DNA of 64,000 bases, taken from the NCBI GenBank assembly GCA_965216035.1, contig CBDCFM010000018.1, positions 1 to 64,000 on the forward strand, given 5' to 3'. The translations under genes and the position numbers were made by a program. Numbering within the stretch: position 1 is the stretch's first letter; every line of letters starts with the position of its first letter. Shown piece by piece: positions 44,890-53,040 of this stretch. This stretch comes from G963664115 sp965216035. Its GTDB lineage: Bacteria > Acidobacteriota > Terriglobia > 20CM-2-55-15. The notes beneath the pieces are model-generated. The model had not been told where the DNA came from. It made no database searches and saw only the letters and a list, made by a program, of their open reading frames with translations.

Positions 44890-47514
44890 CTAAAAGTCGA
44901 AGCGCACCGACAGAGAAACCTGGCGGCCGTCGCGTGCCCGGATCGGCAGGCCGAAAAACGGGGAGGATTCCACACCGCTGAGGCGGCTGGCATTGAACCG
45001 GTTCAGGACATTCTCGGCTACGGCCACGAGTGTCATGCGGACACCCGAGCGCCGGCCGAAATACCCGCCGCCGGCCGCGGGGTCCAACACGCGGGCCTCG
45101 GCCTCGGGGATCAGAATGAAGGACTTCGACAGTTCCATGCCCATTTCGAAGAATGACGGTCCAGTCAAACTGTTGCGCGAGACACCCGGAGGCCGATCAT
45201 TGTCCTCGGAATCCTGGTTGTCGTCTTTGCCGGTCTCGCGGCTGTAGGGAGATCCGGTCGACCAGTTGAACTGCGTGTTGGCGTCGATGTTCCACGGCAG
45301 CCGCAGGTTGACGCTCGCGTCGATGGTATGAGCCTCGTCTTCCGGTCCCCACTCCAAGCTGAAGTCGTAGTTGTCGGCGGGCAGGCTGAACGGTCCGCTC
45401 GTGTCGCTGTAGCTGGACCGCGCCGTGTAGTTGCCGCGAATATTAAGAAAGCTCAGCCGCTGCTGGAAGGCCAGACGGAATTGATGATCGCTCGACTTGC
45501 CGGTCGATTCGAGCTGAACAATATCCCCACTGCCGGGTAAGGGGCGGACGCAGGTGGCCGCGTCCTGGTCTGGGGTGCAGGAGCGGGGTGTCGCTGACGT
45601 GATATCCAAGGGCGCATTCAGGTTTCGATTGCGGAACTGGTGGATACCGCGAACGAAGCGGTAGGCTCCTGTCAACCGGAGTCCGGACGGTAGGGTGTTC
45701 TCCACACTTATTTCGGAGTGCCAGTTGTAAGGCGCGGCCAGATCACCCGACAGGACTCGGATCGAAGACGGCACCCTCACGGTCGTATCGCCCTGCTGGA
45801 ACGGGTCCGGGTAGGACGGATTTCGGACGATCAGCGTGCGCTGCCGCTCGCCGTCGAAGCGGAGTATGTTCCCCAGAATCCACGTCGGGAGACGTTGGTG
45901 GAAGATGCCCGATCCGCCCCGCAGCACGGTCGTGCCTCCCAGGTGGTAGGCGAATCCGATCCGCGGATCCAGGTTGTTACGGTCACCAAGATTCGACTGC
46001 GCTTCGTATCGAAGACCGAAACCCAATGTGAAGCTCGGGGTGAGGCGAAAATCGCTCTGGATGAATCCCGCAGCCTCGAACTGATTGATTTCCAGCACCG
46101 ACTCGCCCCGGTTCACGCTGTACCGGGTGGGCTCTCCCGCAAGAAAGGTTTCCAGATCAGAAAAGGTGAATGTCCCGTTGAAGTTGTCGAACGACTCAGA
46201 TGTTTCGCGGCTGTACTGACCGTCAAAGCCGGCCTTGATCGAGACGTTCTGGCCCGTGTACATCAGGAGCTCGCCGAATTGGAACGAGTTGTCCGATTCC
46301 GAACTCCGGTCTGTCGATCCGCCTGAGCTGAAAGCATCGCGGACATCTATAAGCGGCGCGTTCGTCAGCGGGACCGACGCTTGTTTCTCCCGATTCCAGC
46401 GGAATCGCACCTCGTTGTTGAGTGTCGGCGACAACACGGCGGTTTCCTGGACCTGGAAATTGTAGTCGGTCTCCTCCCTGTCGGATCCCTGCTCGGGCAG
46501 GCCAAAGCCGCCGACACCCCGATTCTTGTCGTGCCCGGTACCGTATGTGAAGCTGAACGTCAGCGCGTGGTTGTCGTTGATTTGCGTCGTGGCCCGCAGC
46601 GTATACGTCCGCTGGAGCTGGGGCAGCGTGATGCCATCGTTCACAGGGCCTGAAGGCGTCAGGGCGCGGATCGTTTCCCCGTCCTCGCTGAACTCGTTCC
46701 GCAGGCTCCCGGTCAGCGTCAGTCGGTTTCGAAGTACCGGCGCGCTGAGATTGAGTGCTACGTCGCGGGTCTGATACGGGGGACGAAACTTGGCAAACGG
46801 ATCGCGGGCGTCGAGCGACTCGTCGGCAAACTGGAAGGTGCCGTCTCCATTGAACTGGCCGGTGCCGCCGCGCGTGATGATCTGGGTCCGGCCCCGCCCC
46901 TGGTGGCCCTGTTCGCTCGTGAACGCATTGTCGTTGATTCGAATCTCGAGGATCTCGTTCCGGTTGGGCATCCGGCCCCCACGCCCCGAGAATCCATCCA
47001 CTTCGAAATCCCCGTCCCTCCCCGATACCGCATTGGTCAGGTCGCGCAGGTATTCGCGCAGCTCACTTTCGTCCTGTGGCAGATCCGCGTTGACTTCCGC
47101 CTCCAGAAATCCGCCCAGCGCAAATCGCTGCGCCGGGTTGAGGAACTTCACCGCCGCCAGCAGTAGTTGTTCGGCGAGTGCGCTTTCGATGACTTCCGGG
47201 TCACCGTCGCCTGCGTTTTCGAGGAGTTCAACGCGTTGCCGGCTATAGGTCTCATGGAGCAACCGGATCTGTGCTTCCTGATCGAAGGTCAGGGGCGATG
47301 CGTCTACGTCGGCCAGAACAACGGATAGTCCTTCCACTCCATCCTGGAGCAACACCTGGCCCGCGCGAATGCGGTCGGATTCGGTGGCGTCCTGAAACGC
47401 CGCGTCGGTTTGGAAGGGCACGCCCAGCATCAGAAGCAACAGGTAGTGGGGCAAGCGGCACCGACCTGGCTGGAAGTGCAAAAGTTCAATCCATCGCGTG
47501 ACTAAGACTTTCAA
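44890..47514 (-). CDS. TonB-dependent-receptor-like outer-membrane protein with Spy-like N-terminal segment
   Basis: 874 residues, ending SLSVRFDF (terminal Phe). After an N-terminal hydrophobic segment, residues about 45-165 form a helical region with LNPAQRFALGGFLE, resembling the LTxxQ pattern of Spy/CpxP-type periplasmic proteins. The plug-like part (IRINDNAFTSEQGHQGRGR, IITRGGTGQFNGDG) and a long beta-barrel (YEAQSNLGDRNNLDPRIGFA, DYNFQVQETA) follow. It is divergent from a histidine kinase and response regulator, which probably control it. The ligand is unknown. Confidence 0.82.
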   Translation of the reverse strand: MKVLVTRWIELLHFQPGRCRLPHYLLLLMLGVPFQTDAAFQDATESDRIRAGQVLLQDGVEGLSVVLADVDASPLTFDQEAQIRLLHETYSRQRVELLENAGDGDPEVIESALAEQLLLAAVKFLNPAQRFALGGFLEAEVNADLPQDESELREYLRDLTNAVSGRDGDFEVDGFSGRGGRMPNRNEILEIRINDNAFTSEQGHQGRGRTQIITRGGTGQFNGDGTFQFADESLDARDPFAKFRPPYQTRDVALNLSAPVLRNRLTLTGSLRNEFSEDGETIRALTPSGPVNDGITLPQLQRTYTLRATTQINDNHALTFSFTYGTGHDKNRGVGGFGLPEQGSDREETDYNFQVQETAVLSPTLNNEVRFRWNREKQASVPLTNAPLIDVRDAFSSGGSTDRSSESDNSFQFGELLMYTGQNVSIKAGFDGQYSRETSESFDNFNGTFTFSDLETFLAGEPTRYSVNRGESVLEINQFEAAGFIQSDFRLTPSFTLGFGLRYEAQSNLGDRNNLDPRIGFAYHLGGTTVLRGGSGIFHQRLPTWILGNILRFDGERQRTLIVRNPSYPDPFQQGDTTVRVPSSIRVLSGDLAAPYNWHSEISVENTLPSGLRLTGAYRFVRGIHQFRNRNLNAPLDITSATPRSCTPDQDAATCVRPLPGSGDIVQLESTGKSSDHQFRLAFQQRLSFLNIRGNYTARSSYSDTSGPFSLPADNYDFSLEWGPEDEAHTIDASVNLRLPWNIDANTQFNWSTGSPYSRETGKDDNQDSEDNDRPPGVSRNSLTGPSFFEMGMELSKSFILIPEAEARVLDPAAGGGYFGRRSGVRMTLVAVAENVLNRFNASRLSGVESSPFFGLPIRARDGRQVSLSVRFDF

Positions 47515-47771
47515 TCGTTTCTCCGGCCTGGCTCGATCCGTGTGTCCTCCGGAATCACCGACAGCTGTTCCACGGTTGGTGCAACCTGGTTCCGAACCTC
47601 GGAAAAAATGTTCGAGTTCAGGTGTTCCAAATTGTATATCACGAGTTCACACAGGGGAACAGTCTTGATGGGCCGTAAAGCGAAGGATTTACGAGCATTT
47701 ACGCTCTTGTGATCTTCCTGTTACATTTCCAGATCTCGGAACTGTTAAGCTGTTTCCGGGGTAATCCTGGG

Positions 47772-49463
47772 ATGAAACCATCCGTGTACATTGCCAAGAC
47801 GCAGCGGTCGACGCTCCTCGTCGGGCTGACGGTCCTGGTACTGCTCGTATTGGCGATCTTACAGTACCGGTGGGTCGATGAACTCAGCACCTTTGAGCGT
47901 GCAGAGCGGGAACGAACCCTGGCTACGTCGGCCGAAGGATTGGTCCGCTCTCTGGATCGGGAGTTCGAGAACATCCAATCCGCATTTCGCGTGCCGCGTT
48001 CGTTCCGCGAAGGGCAGGAGGACATCCTCGAAGACTACCGTGATTGGGCGGAGTCGTTCGCCTTCCCAGAGCTGATCTCAGACGTTTTCTGGATCGAGGA
48101 ACTCGACGAGAACACTCAGACACGCAATGGGTTTGACTTGAGTCGCCTCAACCTGGAGCGGGAAAGGCTGGAGACTGCAGAATGGGACTCCAGGTTGACC
48201 TCGCTTGGAGACCAGCTGTCAAGCCTGTCGGACGGGTCTGGACGAAGCCGGTACCGTGTGGCGCGGACTCTGACGGGAAAGTCGTTCGGTGACGGTCCTT
48301 TTGTCCTCGTCGTGGCGCAGAACGATCGCCGGTTCAGCGGGTGGGTTCTCGTTTTCCTCAATCGCGAGGTTCTCGTCGATCGGTTTATTCCAGTTGTCGT
48401 TGAAGAGCATTTTGGCCGCGACGACCAGCGCGACTACGACGTCTGGATCATAAACGGCGGCGATACGGCGGAGGCAGGCCTCATCTATACCTCGAACCCC
48501 GAACGAGGGCCCGGGGACCGGACATCGCCCGACATTTTCAGAGAGCTCGACGATGACGACAGACCGAACTGGGCTGTCGCCGCCACACACCGTGCGGGTT
48601 CTCTGGAAGCGTACGTCAATCAGTATCGCCGTCGGAACCTGGCGCTGAGCCTGGGAGCATTGGTAGTTCTGGGCGCCAGTTTCCTACCCTTGCTCATCAC
48701 CACCAGACGGGCACGCTCGATGGCCGAGCGGCAATTGGAGTTGGTTGCGGGTGTGTCCCACGAACTGCGCACGCCCATCGCCGGCATTTGTTCCCTGAGC
48801 CAGAATCTCGCTGACGGCGTCGTTGACGACGTCGAGCAGGCCCGACACTACGGAGACTCGATCCGCAGGGAGGGTCGCAGGCTCAGCAACATGGTCGAAG
48901 GTGTGTTGCGCTTTTCCGCGATGCGCTCGGATCGCTTCCGGCACCAGTCCGTACCGATCGATCTCGAAGCCGTCATCGAGAATGAAATCGACGATCAACT
49001 GTATACATGGAGGGACTCCGCTTCCGAAGGTCCGCGTCTCACGCGCGACATCGATGCCGAGCTTCCTCCGGTCCTGGGTGACGAGCAAGCGTTGAAGTCG
49101 ATGGTCCGGAACCTTGTCTCCAACGCGATGAAATTTACGCCCGCCGGCGGAACGGTCCGCGTGTCCGCTGGGCGAATCAATCAACGTGGCCGGGAGCAGC
49201 GGGAACAGATAGAGTTGCGGGTCGGGGACGACGGGCCTGGAATCGACAAAGCGGACCTGGCGCACATCTTCGAACCCTTCTACCGGGGACGGCTCGCTCG
49301 CGACGCCCAGGTCAGTGGTTCCGGTCTTGGCCTGAGCCTCGTCCAGGAAATTGTTGACGCGCACGGCGGACGAATCGGAGTCACTTCCACCCCCGAATCG
49401 GGGACGGCGTTTTCGGTGGTTCTGCCCGTGGCCAGCTCGGGAAACAACACTGGACATGAGTGA
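47772..49463 (+). CDS. sensor histidine kinase
   Basis: 563 residues from ATG 47772. Two transmembrane segments (about 12-32 and 300-320: LVGLTVLVLLVLAILQY and LALSLGALVVLGASFLPLL) enclose a periplasmic sensor of about 265 residues. Kinase core: H-box VSHELRTPIAG with the phospho-His, N-box RNLVSNAMKFT, G1 GDDGPGIDKADL, F-box FEPFYRG and G2 GSGLGLSLVQE. Its stop overlaps the response regulator by 8 bp. Divergent from the receptor-like gene at 44890, which is a likely target. Confidence 0.93.
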   Translation: MKPSVYIAKTQRSTLLVGLTVLVLLVLAILQYRWVDELSTFERAERERTLATSAEGLVRSLDREFENIQSAFRVPRSFREGQEDILEDYRDWAESFAFPELISDVFWIEELDENTQTRNGFDLSRLNLERERLETAEWDSRLTSLGDQLSSLSDGSGRSRYRVARTLTGKSFGDGPFVLVVAQNDRRFSGWVLVFLNREVLVDRFIPVVVEEHFGRDDQRDYDVWIINGGDTAEAGLIYTSNPERGPGDRTSPDIFRELDDDDRPNWAVAATHRAGSLEAYVNQYRRRNLALSLGALVVLGASFLPLLITTRRARSMAERQLELVAGVSHELRTPIAGICSLSQNLADGVVDDVEQARHYGDSIRREGRRLSNMVEGVLRFSAMRSDRFRHQSVPIDLEAVIENEIDDQLYTWRDSASEGPRLTRDIDAELPPVLGDEQALKSMVRNLVSNAMKFTPAGGTVRVSAGRINQRGREQREQIELRVGDDGPGIDKADLAHIFEPFYRGRLARDAQVSGSGLGLSLVQEIVDAHGGRIGVTSTPESGTAFSVVLPVASSGNNTGHE

Positions 49464-50169
49464 CGGTCCCCGAGGCGGCAAACGACGGATTCTTGTTGTC
49501 GAAGATGACGCCGCACTCCGGCTGGCGCTGTCGGATCGGCTGCGCAGGGAAGGTTACGAGGTCCAGATGGCCACGGACGGAGATGAGGGCGCGAGATTGG
49601 CCATAGGGGCCGAGCACGACCTGGCGATCTTGGATGTCATGCTGCCCGGAAAGAGCGGCTTCGAGATCGCTCGTGATGTGCGCAGTCTTGGCATCGAAAC
49701 ACCGATGCTCATGCTAACGGCGCGCGGGGAAGTGACCGACCGGGTCGTCGGTCTCGAGTATGGTGCCGACGACTACCTGACGAAACCGTTCGAGTTTATT
49801 GAGCTGCTGGCCAGGATTCGGGCCCTCTTACGTCGGGCGACTCCAGCTCGAAAGCAGAAAGACCTTCCCGATGTCGTCGAATTCGGGAGCTTGAGAGTCG
49901 ACTTTCGCAGCGCCCGGGTATTCCGTAAGAACGAACTCGTCGGGCTGTCATCAAAGGAGATGCAACTACTTCGATGCTTCATGGAAAACGAAGGCGTCGC
50001 GTTGACGCGTGATGAGTTGCTCGACGCGGTGTGGGATTACGACTCGATGACGAGCACCCGCACAGTCGACGTGCACGTCGCGTGGCTGCGGCAGAAACTC
50101 GAATCGGAGCCAGACGAACCGAAATTGATTTTTACAGTGCGCGGACTGGGGTACCGGTTCGGGAATTAA
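49456..50169 (+). CDS. OmpR-family response regulator
   Basis: 237 residues from ATG 49456, overlapping the kinase stop; the longer frame from 49351 runs into the kinase gene. Receiver: VVEDDAALR (acidic pair), LAILDVMLPG (phosphorylated Asp), MLTARG and YLTKPFE (Lys). DNA-binding winged helix: LSSKEMQLLRCFMENEG, TRTVDVHVAWLRQKLE and FTVRGLGYRFGN. It is the partner of the kinase upstream and probably regulates the divergent receptor and perhaps its own operon. Confidence 0.95.
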   Translation: MSDGPRGGKRRILVVEDDAALRLALSDRLRREGYEVQMATDGDEGARLAIGAEHDLAILDVMLPGKSGFEIARDVRSLGIETPMLMLTARGEVTDRVVGLEYGADDYLTKPFEFIELLARIRALLRRATPARKQKDLPDVVEFGSLRVDFRSARVFRKNELVGLSSKEMQLLRCFMENEGVALTRDELLDAVWDYDSMTSTRTVDVHVAWLRQKLESEPDEPKLIFTVRGLGYRFGN

Positions 50170-50209
50170 AGGTGGGCCGGAAGAAGTAAGAAACGCAGTC
50201 ACCCGTGAC

Positions 50210-50249
50210 GACCTGTCAGAAACGCCCTGCGCCGCTTATTTGACAGGTC
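50210..50249. terminator. inverted repeat between convergent genes
   Basis: Perfect 9-bp arms (GACCTGTCA and TGACAGGTC) separated by 22 bases, lying between the response regulator and the convergent DUF6152 gene. The long spacer also allows a regulatory role. Confidence 0.4.
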
Positions 50250-50295
50250 TCACTTTGACAGTGGCTTGGGTCCGGGAGGCCGGGCCTGATCCACC

Positions 50296-50667
50296 CTACT
50301 GGTAAGCCTTCCCGTCGGCCGCAATGACTCCCGTGTACTTGCCGCCAGGACTACCGCTCTTCATCGGATTCATGGAGAGGGTCACTACATCGCCGACCTT
50401 GAACGTCGACCCTCGGACGCCTCGACGGGCCATGTTCTGGACCGAAGACATCTCAGCTGCCCACACCACAACCTCGCCGTCCTCACCTGTGACAGCGATG
50501 TGGAGAAAGGTGTGTGGGTTCCCAAACAAGAATTTCGTGACCGTCCCCTCAAGGGTGATCTCGGTCGTGTAATCGAATGCGGACAGTGAGTGGTGGGCCT
50601 CGGCCGACGCAACAATACCGACTGCGAATCCGGTCGCTAGCAAAACTATGGCGCCCAATCTCCTCAT
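50296..50667 (-). CDS. DUF6152 family periplasmic protein (set E)
   Basis: 123 residues with a signal peptide ending SAEAHHSLSAFD (His-His at the mature end), then TEITLEGTVTKFLFGNPHTF, DGEVVVWAAEMSS and GSTFKVGDVVTLSMNPMKSG, and a Gly/Lys-rich end (PGGKYTGVIAADGKAYQ). A regular family member. It follows the partner gene at 50716 (48 bp gap), so this set is in the order partner then DUF6152, like set A. Confidence 0.88.
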   Translation of the reverse strand: MRRLGAIVLLATGFAVGIVASAEAHHSLSAFDYTTEITLEGTVTKFLFGNPHTFLHIAVTGEDGEVVVWAAEMSSVQNMARRGVRGSTFKVGDVVTLSMNPMKSGSPGGKYTGVIAADGKAYQ

Positions 50668-50715
50668 GATAACCTCCCTAGTCGCGATTTCCGGGGTCTA
50701 TGTTGGCAATAAGAG

Positions 50716-51768
50716 TTAGTTTTCACCGAGGGCGAAATGTGCCGCCCAGGGTCGCGGATTGCCGGCGTCCCAGTATCCCGGATCGCCGGGCGCCCGTTGC
50801 GCGATAAAGCCGTCTTCCGTGACATACACGTTGGTCGAAGGTCCGTCGCTGTCGGTACATGTGTTGTAGACGGGCCTGAACTCGGGGTCGTTGATAAGTT
50901 CAAACGTGAACTCTGCATGCAGTGGCTCGACGAACGCCACCGGATCGTACAGTGTGACCTCGCCCATGATCTCTTCACCGACGCGCTCGTAGCGTTCCAC
51001 GACCGTCATTTGTTCGCTCCACTCGAACAACATCGACCGGGACGCGTTCCACTGCTTGATCTGGTTGGTGTGTACGACGAGGGCATCGCCGTCCCAGAAA
51101 CCGATCGATTCGCCCTGCCACTTGGGATAATGCAGATCCTCGGGCAGATGCCCGCTGCCGTTGGTGTGAATCCAACGAATCTGGCTTTCGGTCTGCAGCC
51201 CGTCACCGTTAATGACTACGACTTGTTGCGGGCGGACGATGAATTGGTTGGGGGTCTGGATCCCTCGGACGAAGCCGTCCGGAAGGCAGAACGCAGACGG
51301 CCACCAGGCACGACCTTCAGCCTCGGCTTTCGTTTGCTGCACATAATACTCCTGGTACTGCGGCGTGAGGGCGGCGACGACCGTGCTGACCTGAACCTGG
51401 TTTCCGGCGAACCAGCTCCCATTGCCTCCCCAGTTGCCGTCCCAATCCGGTAAGGTCTCCAGGGTGTGGGACGTACCTCCGTTCGCCTCTTCGAGCCACG
51501 CCTGGTAGTGTTCCGTAGAGGTCTGGTAATCGTACGGAGTCGTTATGTCGAACTCGTCCGCCCCCGAGCCCGTGTCGCTTTCGCTTCTGTGCAAGTTCAC
51601 GATCTGCCGCAGTGTATTGAAGTTGAAGTACGCGGGATCTGTCCAGTGCTCACGATCTTGGCGATAATCGCTTGTCGTAAACAAGGTCTGTGCGGTTAAG
51701 GACGTCGCCATCGTCATACTCAGGAAGATGAGCGCTATCCGGAACCTTGTCGTGAGGGTTGTACTCAT
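50716..51768 (-). CDS. DUF6152-partner family secreted protein (set E, divergent)
   Basis: 350 residues, the longest and most divergent member. A signal peptide (IALIFLSMTMATSLTAQT) is followed by a long N-terminal region with Trp/Asp-rich DWDGNWGGNGSW. The family core is still clear: QIRWIHTNGSGHLPEDL, WQGESIGFWDGDALVVHT and VVERYERVGEEIMGEVT, ending in a Cys-containing tail (VYNTCTDSDG). First gene of set E. Confidence 0.82.
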   Translation of the reverse strand: MSTTLTTRFRIALIFLSMTMATSLTAQTLFTTSDYRQDREHWTDPAYFNFNTLRQIVNLHRSESDTGSGADEFDITTPYDYQTSTEHYQAWLEEANGGTSHTLETLPDWDGNWGGNGSWFAGNQVQVSTVVAALTPQYQEYYVQQTKAEAEGRAWWPSAFCLPDGFVRGIQTPNQFIVRPQQVVVINGDGLQTESQIRWIHTNGSGHLPEDLHYPKWQGESIGFWDGDALVVHTNQIKQWNASRSMLFEWSEQMTVVERYERVGEEIMGEVTLYDPVAFVEPLHAEFTFELINDPEFRPVYNTCTDSDGPSTNVYVTEDGFIAQRAPGDPGYWDAGNPRPWAAHFALGEN

Positions 51769-51902
51769 GAACCAATCTCCAAGTTTCGCGATTCGCCGGG
51801 TAACGTCACCTGCGTAGAACTCTATCCTTTTCGGACTGTCAAGTACCTACTCGAATCGAATTGGGCATGCAGATTAGGGCGAATGTCGGTCTCCGTCGTT
51901 TG

Positions 51903-51920
51903 CATTCAAAATCTTGAATG
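51903..51920. promoter_or_regulatory. 7-bp inverted repeat, possible operator
   Basis: CATTCAA and TTGAATG flank AATC. It lies about 135 bp upstream of the set E start (51768) and 80 bp beyond the MerP-like stop, so it could be an operator of set E or a weak end-of-transcript hairpin. Confidence 0.35.
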
Positions 51921-51999
51921 TGCGTCGATATTTCTAAATGTTGTCTGTGCCTTGACAGGGTTCAAGACATCTTAATTCCAGCTTCTCCTCGCTTATTGC

Positions 52000-52488
52000 T
52001 TACTCTGCGACCGTATTGAATTTCAGGACGGTCAGTTCCATAGGATCGACCTCGTCGTTGAGCATTGCTTCTATCAGTACGGGAGTTCCCGGGGGGACTA
52101 CAGGGCCGCCTGCGGTGGCCGGCGCCAGAACAAAACGGTCTCTATCCGCCACAAAGAATTGCTTTCCGGCATGCTCCTGGACAATTCCACGCGCTCGGAC
52201 CTGGAACACGTCAATTTCAACAAAGAGTGCCGCTAAGACCTCGCGAATCTTTTCGGGTTGGAACCGAGCGCCCGGGCTATAGGCAATCATTAGCGATTCA
52301 TTGGACTTGCTGATAGTGACCTTTTCCACACCGTCGAGGCGTCGGAGATTGATCTCGGAGACGGCCGCGCAAACACCGCATTCGATTCCTATGGTGCGCA
52401 TGGCAGCCAATTCGACCTGAGCCAATGCGGGCATGGCCAAAACGGCTATAGCTACGGACGGTAACACGATCAGTCTTTGCAGCTTCAT
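52000..52488 (-). CDS. MerP-like heavy-metal-associated domain protein
   Basis: 162 residues with a signal peptide (VLPSVAIAVLAMPALAQ). It contains an HMA-type domain at about residues 25-90, with the metal-binding GIECGVCAAVS in place of GMTCxxC, the strand GVEKVTISKSNESLMIAYS and PEKIREVLAALF. The C-terminal 70 residues are extra compared with typical MerP (about 91 residues). An AAGGAAG site precedes the ATG. It lies 32 bp downstream of the MerT-like gene, so it is the periplasmic partner that would pass a thiophilic metal, probably Hg(II), to it. Confidence 0.78.
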   Translation of the reverse strand: MKLQRLIVLPSVAIAVLAMPALAQVELAAMRTIGIECGVCAAVSEINLRRLDGVEKVTISKSNESLMIAYSPGARFQPEKIREVLAALFVEIDVFQVRARGIVQEHAGKQFFVADRDRFVLAPATAGGPVVPPGTPVLIEAMLNDEVDPMELTVLKFNTVAE

Positions 52489-52520
52489 GTTCTTCCTTTA
52501 TGGTACCAAACGATAGTCGT

Positions 52521-52841
52521 TTACCAATAGCGAATCGTTATCACAATCCAGCCCGCAACCATCAAGCCGTTCACGGCCAGGGTGGCGCCGAGCACTGACT
52601 TGACCGCCCAGGTGCGCATAAATGGCGGACGGGCGCGCACCAGCCAGATCTGGTAAGCCAGCGCCGCAACGGCCAGGACGAAGAAAAGCGGTTGCAGCCG
52701 TTCGAGCCAGATCAGACACATTACGCTGAACGACGAAAATAAACCCAGCCCTGCCAGGACTGGCGCCAGCACTCATCAGCTCGGCGTGAGCAGAGCCGCG
52801 ACGATGGACACCACCCCGATCCCCTTAGGGTCGAATCCCAT
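52521..52841 (-). CDS. MerT-like membrane protein with two consecutive TGA codons (candidate Sec22-Sec23)
   Basis: 106 residues if both TGA codons (52778-52776 and 52775-52773) are read through. The ATG at 52841 has AGGAG at 52856-52852. The sequence around the codons is VAALLTPS-UU-VLAPVLAGLG, which aligns with the vicinal-Cys motif of MerT (a small residue, then CC, then xxPxLxxLG). The remaining part, LERLQPLFFVLAVAALAYQIW, matches the MerT region that reads EPYRPIFIGVALVALF. Three transmembrane segments are expected. A naive call starts after the TGA pair and misses helix 1 and the motif. A GGC-loop hairpin follows. The MerP-like gene is downstream. Reading both TGAs as Sec is inference but agrees with the CC-to-UU replacement. 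Confidence 0.78.
52745..52763 (-). promoter_or_regulatory. candidate SECIS hairpin, MerT-like gene
   Basis: On the minus strand CCAGUCCU pairs with AGGGCUGG (8 bp, one G-U) around the loop GGC. The loop starts 18 nt after the second TGA, within the usual 16-37 nt range for bacterial SECIS elements. Confidence 0.65.
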
Positions 52842-53040
52842 GATGATCTATCTCCTAGTAAATAAATATATAAACAGCGTCCGAGTGTCAAGGCTCAAGT
52901 CTGGACCCGGGCGGCGAATGTGACATCGTGCATAAAATCAGTCGGGTTCGAAGGGAGTTGAGCCTATAATTTTTCCGTTTCAGGTGCCGTGCCATTGTTC
53001 AGGCTCAGGCTGTTCGTTTCAAGAACTGGAGGATGATGTC

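Noticed and set aside
44690..44890. Possible tRNA because of a GGTTCAATCC-like stretch near 44852
   Set aside because: No matching acceptor stem, D-arm or anticodon arm could be laid out.
33891..52841. TGA reassigned to Trp or Gly (code 4 or 25)
   Set aside because: Many intact genes in the window end with TGA, for example at 9985, 32821 and 49463.
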